From a virus: a DNA stretch of 29,055 nt. Both the position numbers and the translations under genes were made by a program. Below, one piece after another: positions 12,501-21,906 of this stretch (the stretch's first letter is position 1; every line of letters begins with the position of its first letter). The stretch spans positions 1 through 29,055 of IMG/VR virus record IMGVR_UViG_3300000101_000104, one strand, 5' to 3'. The notes below the pieces were generated by a model that was not told the origin of the DNA, made no database searches, and saw nothing but the letters and a program-made list of their open reading frames with translations.

Positions 12501-13946
12501 ATGGCTTATTCGTTTGATTATGAAGCGTTTGTAAAAAGATTGAAATCCAACCCTGAAGCTCAAAAGAAACTTAATAGTAACATGTTTACTGTATCTGCTA
12601 TGCCTATGCCTGGTGATACACCAGAATCTGTAGCAGCTAAGACAGCAAAGATGGTTGAAGAGCAGAAAATGCTTAAAGCAACTCCGAAACCTTCAAAAAC
12701 ACAAAATGTAGAAGATTATAAAAAAGAGATAGAACGAGAAAGTAGGTTATCAGCATTACAGTTGGTAAGAGCCCGTGGAGTTGATATATCTCAAGACATA
12801 TTATTAGTTAATGATAGATTTATGATCACTAATGAACTTGAGGATGGTAATCCAAGATATCCAAGACCTGCTCAAGGTCGAGGATTAGATTATGAAGATC
12901 TACAAGAGCTGCTTGATGATACTATATATGAATTATTACCTATACCAACATCTTTACAATTACCTGTAGATCCACCAGTAAGTGGTAACCCTGCAATCAA
13001 CAAAATATATATAGCGAACTGGGGCATGTTAGCAGATTTCGGAGGCTCTACAGATGCCACTAAAGATATATCTGATAAACTCGTTAGACGCGATAATCAC
13101 TACTGGCCAGCTATATATGGTATAAATCCTGTATATAGATTCTTCACCGGTGACAATCCGCTATTCTATGTTTATAATCCTGTTAGTTACATCCACCCTG
13201 AAACGCAAGAAGCTGTTCCAACTGATGATATCATATGGAAGATAGATGGTCAAGAAGTTCGTAGAGGTAGATATTTTCAAATGTATGAAGTATCACCCAC
13301 AGCTGCGAGGAAAGCGTTAACAGTTGAAATACGTAACGAGGTAGGTGTTAAGACAGAAACTATATTCTATGAAATTGCAAATTCTGATGATTTTTCTGAT
13401 GTAGAAGGATTCTCAAGTACGTATAAAGGGAGTTTTGTATATAATCCAGATGGTAATAGTGGTCAAGGAATGGCTGAGTTTGAAGAAGGAGCTACAGTTG
13501 TTCAAACAGTTACAGATCCTGTTACAGGTGAAATAACAGAAAAGGTGACACAAGTTAACGACGCGTATGAGCCAAGATGGGTTAAATTTAAAGTTAAATG
13601 GAATGATTACGGTAATGGTAGAAATAAAAAGAGAAAGTTTAGAAAAAGCACTCCTAGCGTGAAAATTGACGGTGTAGAGTATAATAACGGTAAGCTATAT
13701 AAGAATATTACAGGAGCAAAGTACGGTAAACATAACGGTCAGAATATGCAAGATACAACGTATTACGTACAAAAACCACCTGGACCATTTAAATTAGATG
13801 TACGTACGCATTTTGATTATAAACGAAAACGTAAACGTCAATTTAGTATTACACTTGATTACAATATTAAATTACAAGATCCTGCAGGTACCATTATAGA
13901 TTTAGGTACATTAAATGTAGGTAAGAAAGATTTTGGGAAACGGTAA
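12501..13946 (+). CDS. Large baseplate-region structural protein, 481 aa
   Basis: Starts two bases after the DNRLRE stop and ends in a TAATG overlap with the next ATG. The N-terminal 95 residues are charged and helical with an SKTQNVEDYKKEIERESRLS stretch, followed by a globular part with aromatic-rich segments (RRDNHYWPAIYGINPVYRFF, residues about 195-214) and later basic beta segments (WNDYGNGRNKKRKFRKSTP and RTHFDYKRKRKRQFSITLDY). Family not recognised. Its basic patches may bind DNA or sheath/partner surfaces. Size and place fit a wedge or baseplate-fibre linker; this is inferred from context only. Confidence 0.7.
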   Translation: MAYSFDYEAFVKRLKSNPEAQKKLNSNMFTVSAMPMPGDTPESVAAKTAKMVEEQKMLKATPKPSKTQNVEDYKKEIERESRLSALQLVRARGVDISQDILLVNDRFMITNELEDGNPRYPRPAQGRGLDYEDLQELLDDTIYELLPIPTSLQLPVDPPVSGNPAINKIYIANWGMLADFGGSTDATKDISDKLVRRDNHYWPAIYGINPVYRFFTGDNPLFYVYNPVSYIHPETQEAVPTDDIIWKIDGQEVRRGRYFQMYEVSPTAARKALTVEIRNEVGVKTETIFYEIANSDDFSDVEGFSSTYKGSFVYNPDGNSGQGMAEFEEGATVVQTVTDPVTGEITEKVTQVNDAYEPRWVKFKVKWNDYGNGRNKKRKFRKSTPSVKIDGVEYNNGKLYKNITGAKYGKHNGQNMQDTTYYVQKPPGPFKLDVRTHFDYKRKRKRQFSITLDYNIKLQDPAGTIIDLGTLNVGKKDFGKR

Positions 13947-16900
13947 TGGCTAGACGAGGTAGAGGAAGAGGTAGTTCAAGTAGTAGTCGTAGAGGATCTG
14001 GACGAGGTAGAGGAAGAGGTAGAAGCTCAAATACTGCAGCGAGTAGATCAACACGTGGTATGAGTAGAGCTCAAAGACGAGAAGCAGCAGCAGCAGCTCG
14101 TGAAGCATCAAACGCATTACGTGATAATACAGTAAATGATAGCATACAAGCTAATCAACCTATCATATTAGATACACCTGATGTTGTAGAACAGCAAGCT
14201 CTACAGTATGAAGAGCGAGTACGTCAAGTAGTAGCTGCAACTCCACCTCCACCTAGATCTATTCCGGATGAAGAAAAGGAAGGCGCATTTATTGATAGTA
14301 ATACTGTTATATACTTGAATGATGAAATGCATAGTGAAATGCAATATGCACCACTATACATTCCTGTAAATGAAAGTATAGATTATGCTGCTATAGCAGT
14401 GTATAGTGGAGAGACAGAAGTAGCTTCTACCAACTTAAGTATTACAGATGATATAATTAGTATAAATAATTCACTAGCAACAATAGATGTATTACGACTT
14501 GTACGTGATAAACTAGGACTTGGTAACGGTCAATACGATATAGAGGTATGTTTATATAGAAATTATATATACAATCAAGAAGATTCAACTGATATCGGTG
14601 AAGTGCAGATAGAAGAAGTATCACCTACACGTCGTGAAATTAGAGTAAAGACATCACTTCCGAAATATTATAACACTGTTGAAGAGTGGGGTAAAACTCC
14701 ACGACTACGCAGTGAATTTGAATATCAAGTAATTTGGCCAGCTATATTAAAAGATAACACGCGCCGAATTAACATATTATCTACAAACTGGGTACCTCTA
14801 AATCTAGAAGGTGAAGTGGAAGATCATATTATATTCCGATTAGTTGATCCTTTACCGCGTAATGTTAAAGTAGGTGATCAATTTCAAATCACTCGCGATA
14901 TTGTTACACCATACGTAATACCTGTAACTGTAGATCTTGAGAATATAGTAACAGAAGAGTTCAACGAATTACGAGGTCCTAACTATAAGGCAATTAATTT
15001 AAAAGATAAGCCTGGTAAGTCGTCTGATTTTGAAACATGGAATACTATACTTGGTACAGACGCAACAACTAAACAAACAGTATTAGATACATACATAAGT
15101 AGTTCAGATAACGTAGAGTTAAATATCGATTATCGTAGATACGATAACTTTATACACTTTAGTTCTGCAGAAGAGAGATTAAAAAACTTTAAATATAAAT
15201 TAGATCTTATCGAGCATTATACCTCGCAATCAACTATTGTATCAACAGGTCAAGCAGGTAAAGGTCAATCTGCAGCTACAGGATCTGCAGAATTTTTGCA
15301 AAATAAAGCGATGTACGAGACTAAGCGTGCTAACGTTATAAGTGGTTTTGATGGGTACGAAAAGTACTTGTATTATGAATCGCATTCAACAGAAACAACA
15401 TCGTATGGAGTATTCCCTGCTGCAACTTGGCCAAAAGGTACTACTAGTAAGCCATACACATTATTACACACTACTAGCTCAGAAGGTAAAGTATGGTATG
15501 CATCACAATTATCATCTGCTTCTATTTACGATAGTACAAATGATAACATACTACGCAATACTGTACCTCAACATATACAGCAAGATACTAATAGTAGCAA
15601 CTACGTGCTATTTACAGATATGGTCGGTCAACATTTTGATAAAGTATTTAATCATATTGATCAGATAACTAATATAGTTGATAGAGAAGAATCTGTATAT
15701 GATGGATTAAGTAAAGATTTAATATATGATGCTGCAAAATCATTCGGATGGACTTTACAACCTGGATTTGATAGTAGTAAGTTATGGGAATATGCACTTG
15801 GTACGGATGCAGTAGGTAGTTATGCTTCAGGCTCAACAACAGCAGTAAGAGATGAATCGTATTCACATCAAGATATTGAGAAGCAGACATGGAAGCGTAT
15901 ATTAAATAATATACCGTATTTACTAAAAACTAAAGGTACATCTAGAGGTATAAAAGCACTACTTAATACGTACGGTATACCTAACACTATATTGCGAGTG
16001 CAAGAGTACGGTGGACCTGCTCCAACTAGACCATTAAGTACACGGAGAGAGATTGAAAAATTCTCATACGCACTTGATTTTTCTGGTTCTAGTCATATTA
16101 GTACAGTGCATAGTAAATTAGATGCAGATAACGATGCTTTCAGCTTTACTACTAACACAGACCGATTTACATCAATGTATGAGTTTAGATTTGATACCGC
16201 TACTACACAAAGTATGCATATAGTATCAACAGATGAAACCTCTAGTCTTGGCGTTAGTAAGTTCGAAGTCATTTTAGAACACTCTAGCTCAGCTGCATAT
16301 GATTCAGATTATAGAAAGTATGGTAGATTATTATTTAAAATAACATCTGGTAGCGCTAATAGCGGATTTACTACAATGTCAACTGACTATGCACCATTCT
16401 ATGATAATGATTGGTGGAATGTATCATTTGGTACACAAGAATATATAACAGGTCCAAGTACTAGTCAACCTACTTTTGAGATTAGATACGCAAAGATTGG
16501 TGAACATGCAGACGATATAACGCATAGTGGATCTACAACATTTACACCTGCTGATGTATCTGCAACTAAACAAGCATTTAATGAAATGTGGGGTAATAAT
16601 CAGAATATGCTATGGGGAGGTACAGGCTCTGGACTATCTACTGCGATGTATAATGCATTCTCTGGATCTATGCAAGAGATTAGAGGGTGGGCTGAGCATA
16701 TTAGTGATAATGCTTTTTATCAACACGCACTATCACCGATCTCGATAACTGGTGACACAATTGAAATGGCATATAATGATTTAATAATGAGATATCCGCT
16801 AGGTACAAATACCAAGAAGTATAATCACTCTACAGTTACTACTCTCAGCGCTACAAGCTCAATACCTAATACATTATACGCAACTCCTTTCATCGCATCT

Positions 16901-17875
16901 GTCAATACAAACGCTACCTTTATAGGGTGGCCTGATACTATATCATATAGTAATAAATCAGAAACATATTATGTTGATGTACCTAACACAGTAGGCTCAA
17001 CTGCTAATGATAGTAAAATACGTATAGAGGATAATTCGCTTCGAACAAATCAATTAGCGTGGGATAAGAAATTTGAAGTGTCACCGAACGATACAAATCC
17101 TTTAGATTCTGACGAAGTATCTATTGCATTCTCACCTCAAGATCAAATCGATACAGATATAGCTATGCAATTCGGTGGATTTTCATTGGATGATTACGTA
17201 GGTGATCCTCGCGATAAGTTCAATAATAGATATAAAGGGTTAGAGAATACTCGAAATTTATATTTTAAAAAATATGATGATAAATACAATATCTGGGCAT
17301 TTATACGAATGTTGAAGTATATAAATACAGGATTCTGGAAGCAGTTAGAAAACTTACTTCCAGCACGTGCAGATGCAACAGTAGGTATTATAATACGCCC
17401 TAATATATTAGAGCGACATAAAGTTAAAGATGTAGGTTCTGTATCTATTACAGATAACGCATATCACGCACAAATTACTATGCCAGATCTTGCAACTGTA
17501 GCAGGTGAAATACCTTACCAGCGAGTTAATAATACAGATTTCGGGATATACACTGCAACACTTAACGTTGTTAAAACATTAACACCGCAATCACATACTA
17601 GTACAATTGGATTAGATAATATAAATAATTCGCAAGGTAATAGTTCTACAGGTTACCATCGTCTTACAAGAATAGGCTCCAAAGTCTCTTCTACAGCATT
17701 CAATACACCTTCAGAAGATACAGTTGATGGAGCTCCTGTTGTTGAGTTCATGCTAACAAATCCTAATAAATTATATGCAGGTGAAAATTCAGCACTGAAT
17801 ATAGTTGAAGAGAGATACGGATCAGGTCAACCTAGAGGTGGAAGAACAGAAATGGGAGACCTAACAGTAGAATAA
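13946..17875 (+). CDS. Giant baseplate/tail protein with RG-rich N-terminus, gpI-like segment and LamG-like domain, 1309 aa
   Basis: Residues 1-35 are a low-complexity Arg/Gly/Ser tract (GSSSSSRRGSGRGRGRGR), then a helix with alanine/arginine repeats. A long beta-rich part follows. At about 651-692 the segments RILNNIPYLLKTKGTSRGIK and ALLNTYGIPNTILRVQEYGG form a pattern seen in phage baseplate proteins, resembling tail protein I. From about 700 to 950 a concanavalin/LamG-like jelly roll is suggested by YALDFSGSSHIST, the MYEFRF strand, DNDWWNVSFGT and SMQEIRGWAEHIS. Late segments include IRMLKYINTGFWKQLENLLP. It is probably a wedge-to-fibre protein linking the baseplate to a carbohydrate-binding adhesin, by inference. 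It starts by a one-base overlap with the previous stop. Confidence 0.65.
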   Translation: MARRGRGRGSSSSSRRGSGRGRGRGRSSNTAASRSTRGMSRAQRREAAAAAREASNALRDNTVNDSIQANQPIILDTPDVVEQQALQYEERVRQVVAATPPPPRSIPDEEKEGAFIDSNTVIYLNDEMHSEMQYAPLYIPVNESIDYAAIAVYSGETEVASTNLSITDDIISINNSLATIDVLRLVRDKLGLGNGQYDIEVCLYRNYIYNQEDSTDIGEVQIEEVSPTRREIRVKTSLPKYYNTVEEWGKTPRLRSEFEYQVIWPAILKDNTRRINILSTNWVPLNLEGEVEDHIIFRLVDPLPRNVKVGDQFQITRDIVTPYVIPVTVDLENIVTEEFNELRGPNYKAINLKDKPGKSSDFETWNTILGTDATTKQTVLDTYISSSDNVELNIDYRRYDNFIHFSSAEERLKNFKYKLDLIEHYTSQSTIVSTGQAGKGQSAATGSAEFLQNKAMYETKRANVISGFDGYEKYLYYESHSTETTSYGVFPAATWPKGTTSKPYTLLHTTSSEGKVWYASQLSSASIYDSTNDNILRNTVPQHIQQDTNSSNYVLFTDMVGQHFDKVFNHIDQITNIVDREESVYDGLSKDLIYDAAKSFGWTLQPGFDSSKLWEYALGTDAVGSYASGSTTAVRDESYSHQDIEKQTWKRILNNIPYLLKTKGTSRGIKALLNTYGIPNTILRVQEYGGPAPTRPLSTRREIEKFSYALDFSGSSHISTVHSKLDADNDAFSFTTNTDRFTSMYEFRFDTATTQSMHIVSTDETSSLGVSKFEVILEHSSSAAYDSDYRKYGRLLFKITSGSANSGFTTMSTDYAPFYDNDWWNVSFGTQEYITGPSTSQPTFEIRYAKIGEHADDITHSGSTTFTPADVSATKQAFNEMWGNNQNMLWGGTGSGLSTAMYNAFSGSMQEIRGWAEHISDNAFYQHALSPISITGDTIEMAYNDLIMRYPLGTNTKKYNHSTVTTLSATSSIPNTLYATPFIASVNTNATFIGWPDTISYSNKSETYYVDVPNTVGSTANDSKIRIEDNSLRTNQLAWDKKFEVSPNDTNPLDSDEVSIAFSPQDQIDTDIAMQFGGFSLDDYVGDPRDKFNNRYKGLENTRNLYFKKYDDKYNIWAFIRMLKYINTGFWKQLENLLPARADATVGIIIRPNILERHKVKDVGSVSITDNAYHAQITMPDLATVAGEIPYQRVNNTDFGIYTATLNVVKTLTPQSHTSTIGLDNINNSQGNSSTGYHRLTRIGSKVSSTAFNTPSEDTVDGAPVVEFMLTNPNKLYAGENSALNIVEERYGSGQPRGGRTEMGDLTVE
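13953..14022 (+). repeat. 22-bp direct repeat coding RG-rich tract
   Basis: GACGAGGTAGAGGAAGAGGT plus AG occurs at 13953-13974 and again, identical, at 14001-14022. The 48-base spacing keeps the frame. It encodes the Arg-Gly repeats at the N-terminus of the 1309-residue protein. Confidence 0.85.
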
Positions 17876-17897
17876 CAGTTGATTATTTTAAAAGATG

Positions 17898-17906
17898 TAT
17901 ATTTAT
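17898..17906 (+). promoter_or_regulatory. Candidate late promoter TATATTTAT (tail-adhesin operon)
   Basis: GTATATTTATAATATA ends 31 bases before the ATG at 17938, in the 62-base gap after the giant gene. AACAGTTGATT (TTGATT at 17879-17884) resembles the early -35 element, but 17 bases further there is TTTATA rather than TATATT. Confidence 0.6.
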
Positions 17907-17937
17907 AATATATAACAAAACATGGAGTTGATATAAA

Positions 17938-18591
17938 ATGGGATATTTAGATAACAGTAGCGTAACAGTTGATGCAGTATTAACTAAACGTGGAAGAGAA
18001 TTATTAGCTAAAGGTGAATTTAATATAACACACTTTGCATTAGGCGATGATGAGGTTGATTACTCGCTATGGGATGTTGGACATGATAGTGGGACAAACT
18101 ATTATGGAGAAGCAATAGAGAACTTACCTATGCTAGAGGCGTTTAGTAATGATCCGCAAGCACTTAAGTATAAGCTTATATCTCTCCCAAAAAATACACA
18201 AGTATTACCTGTAATAACACTACAGCAGTCTAGTATTGTATTGACATTACCTGGACAATCTAGTGTAATTGCACCGCAAACAGCTAATGTCACTGACGGT
18301 AATAGATCACTAGGATATACATACACTATAGCAAACGCAGACATACTAACTCTAGCTGCAGATCAATTGCAAGGTCAATCGAATTTAGCTAGAAATAATC
18401 AAGCACATACACCTGATGGTAATCAATCATCACACACTATCACTGCTTTATCTGCTAGATTAACTGCTAGATCAATAGCAACAACAACGTCTACAACATT
18501 AACAATCACTGCTAACGAAACCGGTGGTACAATCACTGTACCTGTTACTGTTAATGCAGATACTAATCTTACTGCTGGTCAAATCAGTTAA
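17938..18591 (+). CDS. Virion structural protein with conserved GYLDNSSVTVDAVLT N-terminus, 217 aa
   Basis: The first 48 residues (GYLDNSSVTVDAVLTKRGRE, then LLAKGEFNITHFALGDDEVD, YSLW) look like a module found in tail or fibre-attachment proteins of T4-like marine phages: a D-x-x-L-T-x-x-G-R-x-x-L-A-x-G core, then F-A-x-x-D-D-E-x-D-Y. The second half is Thr/Asn/Gln-rich, beta-forming and Ig-like (TSTTLTITANETGGTITVPV). No membrane segments or catalytic motifs. ATG 17938 lies after GGAGTTGATATAAA. It begins a run of three structural genes; a role as adaptor between baseplate and adhesin is plausible, but not demonstrated. Confidence 0.7.
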   Translation: MGYLDNSSVTVDAVLTKRGRELLAKGEFNITHFALGDDEVDYSLWDVGHDSGTNYYGEAIENLPMLEAFSNDPQALKYKLISLPKNTQVLPVITLQQSSIVLTLPGQSSVIAPQTANVTDGNRSLGYTYTIANADILTLAADQLQGQSNLARNNQAHTPDGNQSSHTITALSARLTARSIATTTSTTLTITANETGGTITVPVTVNADTNLTAGQIS

Positions 18592-18607
18592 TAATAAGGG
18601 ATAGCAA

Positions 18608-19663
18608 ATGTCAACATTTACACAATTCGATTCAGGTGATATAGTACAAGGTAATGTATCTAAAAATATAACATCAGGTTTATTTAGCGACGGTGCTGGT
18701 AGCATGACATCATTCTTTACATCATCTACGCAAACATCATCAGCAGCAGGTACAAATTACTACTGGGATGTATATCATCAAGATCCAAACGTAGCAGCTA
18801 CAAGCGCTACAGCAACTGTACAATTCCAAATCGCGTATGGTCACTATGCAGGATCCGGATCCTATTCTGCAAATAGCACTACAGGGTTTTATCCTTCAAG
18901 AGCTGTATATAGTCAATTTAGAAACTTACTCCTAGATTCACCAACTCCAACTACTAAGTTTAAATTAGCAGATAATACTACTGTCAATAACGCTGTATTT
19001 ATAACATTAGAGAGATCTAGATTTAAAGAACAAATTGATAAAGGAGATTGGCATATTCAATTCTCTGGAAGTGGAGATATAAAGCATACTGTTGTAGATG
19101 ATAGCTCTGTAGCAGCTGCTACTACAGAAAACGGACATATTGTATATAATGTTATAAGCGGTTCATCAACCGGTCCAACACTATACCAATCTGGTAGTGA
19201 TTATGTGTATTGGGGTAAAGTATACCCTGAATTAGGTGTTATAATGTTAGATGGTGAGCGTATGGTAGGTAATAGTATTCCTGTAGCATCTGGACTTAGT
19301 TTAGGTACTGCATTAAGCATATCTGATTTCGGTGATTCAGCTGCAGCTAATGATGTTGTACATTCAAAAGTATTTAACTCATTAGTAAACTTCACAGGTA
19401 GAGCAGATGAAGATATCTCATCTACATTCTATTTTGTAAGAGCTAAAAACAGTGAGTATAATTTTTCTACAAACGAAACATTTACAACTGGTGATGCAGG
19501 TCGAATACGTCACACAACTATGATTGGTGATCCTCAAGTATATATATCAACAGTAGGATTATACAATGCACAACGAGAGTTATTAGCAGTTGCAAAACTT
19601 AGTAAACCATTGCTCAAGAACTACGAACGAGAAGCTACTATACGAATTAAACTAGATTACTAA
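18608..19663 (+). CDS. Virion structural protein with a C-terminal module shared with the next gene, 351 aa
   Basis: The ATG follows AAGGGATAGCAA. The protein is beta-rich and Ser/Thr-rich: FSDGAGSMTSFFTSSTQTSS (about 26-45), then the segment TNYYWDVYHQDPNV, then a YPSRAVYSQFRNLLLDSPTP portion. A middle part with YWGKVYPELGVIMLDGERM leads to a 42-residue end (310-351: YISTVGLYN, ELLAVAKLSKP). That end aligns without gaps to the last 42 residues of the next gene product, with 16 identical positions. The module probably docks a fibre to a common partner. It is likely a tail-adhesin component; no enzyme motif. Confidence 0.7.
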   Translation: MSTFTQFDSGDIVQGNVSKNITSGLFSDGAGSMTSFFTSSTQTSSAAGTNYYWDVYHQDPNVAATSATATVQFQIAYGHYAGSGSYSANSTTGFYPSRAVYSQFRNLLLDSPTPTTKFKLADNTTVNNAVFITLERSRFKEQIDKGDWHIQFSGSGDIKHTVVDDSSVAAATTENGHIVYNVISGSSTGPTLYQSGSDYVYWGKVYPELGVIMLDGERMVGNSIPVASGLSLGTALSISDFGDSAAANDVVHSKVFNSLVNFTGRADEDISSTFYFVRAKNSEYNFSTNETFTTGDAGRIRHTTMIGDPQVYISTVGLYNAQRELLAVAKLSKPLLKNYEREATIRIKLDY

Positions 19664-19671
19664 AGGACAAT

Positions 19672-21462
19672 ATGTCTAGGCTTACCTATAAAGCACTTGA
19701 TCCTAAAAGATCATCTGTAATAGATTACACCGCGCATAAATCGTGGACTATTACGGATGAAACAGCAGCGAGTTTTGGTGTGAAAGTATTATCTGGATCA
19801 TACTCATCTGGTGAATTTAATGCTGCAACTGATCCTAAAACAGATGGATTCTACCAAACAGCTATATTCAACTCAATACAACATCTTTATTATAGTGATC
19901 CTAACAATACCACTATATCAAGCGATAGCGAATTCTTAAGCACACAAGAACGTGAATTATTATCATACGTTCAAGTATGGAGTATACCATCTGAGATATA
20001 TGGAAAGCGCATTAAACCTGGTAGTGTATATATTAATGCAGCAGAAGATTATTGGGATGATGGAGAAGGTAACTTATTTACTGAAACAGTATATGATAAA
20101 TCTGATTATAAAGATATTATACCTCCTCTACCTAAAAACTCGTATGTATATTTATCTTTTGATGAAGAGAGAGAGATCGCTGTTGGTAGTGAGATAGCTG
20201 ACAAATATAAGTTAAAATATCGTAGCTCTGTTCCTAAAAATGTTGAAGTTCGTAATGGTGTAATGGATTACGGTAGAAAGACAGGAACGCAAATTTATGC
20301 ACATCCATTTGAATATCGAGCTATTAAACTAAACGGTTCAGCATCATTAAGTTCAGGCTCAGAGAGTATTATTGAGTTAGTTGGTAGCAGGAATCCTTAC
20401 TCAAGTGATTGGGATAATGATTTCTGCATTAACATGTGGGTAAATATACCTCCATCACAGAGTGTATCTCAAAGCTATACAGGGCATTATAAAGGAAGTG
20501 ATAATATTAGAGGATTAGAAGCTCATACTGAAAACGTTATTGCATCTAGTCGAGGATTTATAAATAATCCGCAAGATGATAATATTACACCTTGGGAAAT
20601 ATCTATTGTAAATCATAGTGGTGATGCATCTGAAATTGGAAAGATATATGCTAGAAGGGGTAGATATGATAACATGCTATTGCTTTCATCAAGTAATGCA
20701 CAAAATATTGGCGGTGATGTATGGACTCATGTAATTTTTCAAAAAACAGGATCTAATATACAATTGATGGTTGGTAGCGGCTCTACAGATATATCTTCAC
20801 CTCCACAGAAAACATGGTCTACAGACACTATAACAGGTAGTATTATCTCAGCTATAGATCCTTTATTAAAATATGATACTAATACCAATGTAGATGTATG
20901 TATTGGAGCTAGGAGATCAGGGTTCAAGCAATGGAAGAGAGGAAGTAGTTATTACGATACTGTACCGTTCAATCCTGCATACACCTTACCGTTTTCTGGA
21001 TCAATCGATGAATTTGTAATATACAATAAAGCATTAGATACTGGTACTACTCAAACTATTGATAAAATTCATAATGACTCTACTAACCCAATTGTTGGGA
21101 ATATATTCTATAAACACGGTATAATAACTCTAACCAGCCCTTTTAAAGAAGGTACTACAGAAGCAACTGATAATTTTACTCTGACATTTTCTGGTTCACA
21201 TGATATTACAGCTCATTCTTATAGATGCGTTATTGAAGATGGTGAGTTTAATATGACGTTAAATCCAACAGCGCGTGAAGGATATAGTTTAAATAACCCT
21301 CATGCGCAATCATTTACAACTGGTTCTGATTTTTCACCCTACATTACTACAATTGGATTATATAATAATATGAAAGAACTTTTAGCTATAGGGAAGTTAG
21401 CACAGCCAGTAAAGAGTCCGCAAGATTTTGATATAACATTTGTAGTACAATTCGATACATAA
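19672..21462 (+). CDS. Virion structural protein with LamG/concanavalin-like domain, 596 aa
   Basis: The ATG has AAAGGACAAT. Residues about 215-460 look like a LamG-type jelly roll: YRAIKLNGSASLSSGSESII, then DFCINMWVNIPPSQ, VWTHVIFQKTGSNIQLMVG, and FSGSIDEFVIYNKALDTGTT. This is the typical set of strands with the final D-E-x-x-I-Y-N-x-A-L. Such domains bind polysaccharides or proteins, so this may be an adhesin for host surface glycans. The C-terminal 42 residues (555-596: YITTIGLYN, ELLAIGKLAQP) match the end of the previous protein. The next gene follows four bases later. Receptor binding is an inference. Confidence 0.75.
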   Translation: MSRLTYKALDPKRSSVIDYTAHKSWTITDETAASFGVKVLSGSYSSGEFNAATDPKTDGFYQTAIFNSIQHLYYSDPNNTTISSDSEFLSTQERELLSYVQVWSIPSEIYGKRIKPGSVYINAAEDYWDDGEGNLFTETVYDKSDYKDIIPPLPKNSYVYLSFDEEREIAVGSEIADKYKLKYRSSVPKNVEVRNGVMDYGRKTGTQIYAHPFEYRAIKLNGSASLSSGSESIIELVGSRNPYSSDWDNDFCINMWVNIPPSQSVSQSYTGHYKGSDNIRGLEAHTENVIASSRGFINNPQDDNITPWEISIVNHSGDASEIGKIYARRGRYDNMLLLSSSNAQNIGGDVWTHVIFQKTGSNIQLMVGSGSTDISSPPQKTWSTDTITGSIISAIDPLLKYDTNTNVDVCIGARRSGFKQWKRGSSYYDTVPFNPAYTLPFSGSIDEFVIYNKALDTGTTQTIDKIHNDSTNPIVGNIFYKHGIITLTSPFKEGTTEATDNFTLTFSGSHDITAHSYRCVIEDGEFNMTLNPTAREGYSLNNPHAQSFTTGSDFSPYITTIGLYNNMKELLAIGKLAQPVKSPQDFDITFVVQFDT

Positions 21463-21465
21463 TAT

Positions 21466-21906
21466 ATGAGTCATTGGTTATATAAAGGTGAAGCGTTTAC
21501 AGACGCACCAAACGAATATTTCGGTTTTGTTTATCTAATAAAAAACAAGAAAACAGGTAAGAAATACATCGGTCGAAAATATTTCGGTACAACTCGTCGT
21601 GTAAAAGTTAAAGGTAAAAAGCGTCGTAAGGTGATACGTAAAGAGTCAGATTGGGCTACATATCAAGGATCATCTAAATCACTGCAACAAGATATTAGTA
21701 GAATAGGTAAGAGGAATTTCGAGTTCACCATATTAATAATGGGAGAAACAAAAGGTCAAGTTAATTATCTTGAAGAAAACATCCACCATCGTTTCCACGT
21801 ATCTGCTAGCGATGATTTCTATAATGATTGTATTGGCCCAAGGAGATTTGCTAAGGTACGCTTTGATGAAAATGTAGCTAAAAAAATTAATGATATAGTT
21901 GTGTAA
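21466..21906 (+). CDS. GIY-YIG endonuclease-like protein, 146 aa
   Basis: A GIY-YIG core is visible in variant form: GFVYLI (20-25, standing for GIYxI), KKYIGRK (32-38, for YIG), an LQQDISRIGKRNFEF helix and strand (73-87), E103 (NYLEE; candidate metal-binding glutamate) and N120 (FYNDC). A very basic insert (VKVKGKKRRKVIRKESDW, 46-63) between strands probably contacts DNA. The family includes T4 endonuclease II (DenA, host-DNA degradation) and Seg-type homing nucleases; a free-standing single-domain protein of 146 residues is near DenA size (136). Which one applies is not resolved. It lies between the late structural genes and the primase. The primase's early promoter overlaps its last codons. 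Confidence 0.8.
   Translation: MSHWLYKGEAFTDAPNEYFGFVYLIKNKKTGKKYIGRKYFGTTRRVKVKGKKRRKVIRKESDWATYQGSSKSLQQDISRIGKRNFEFTILIMGETKGQVNYLEENIHHRFHVSASDDFYNDCIGPRRFAKVRFDENVAKKINDIVV

Noticed and set aside
15342-15890. Open frames on both strands within the giant baseplate gene
   Set aside because: Composed of residue patterns typical of shifted reading (Leu/Tyr/His-rich), without ribosome sites; shadows of the main frame.
20147-20155. TATATTTAT inside the 596-aa structural gene
   Set aside because: It is within coding sequence, not followed by the AT-rich start region or a gene start, and one or more chance copies are expected in AT-rich DNA.
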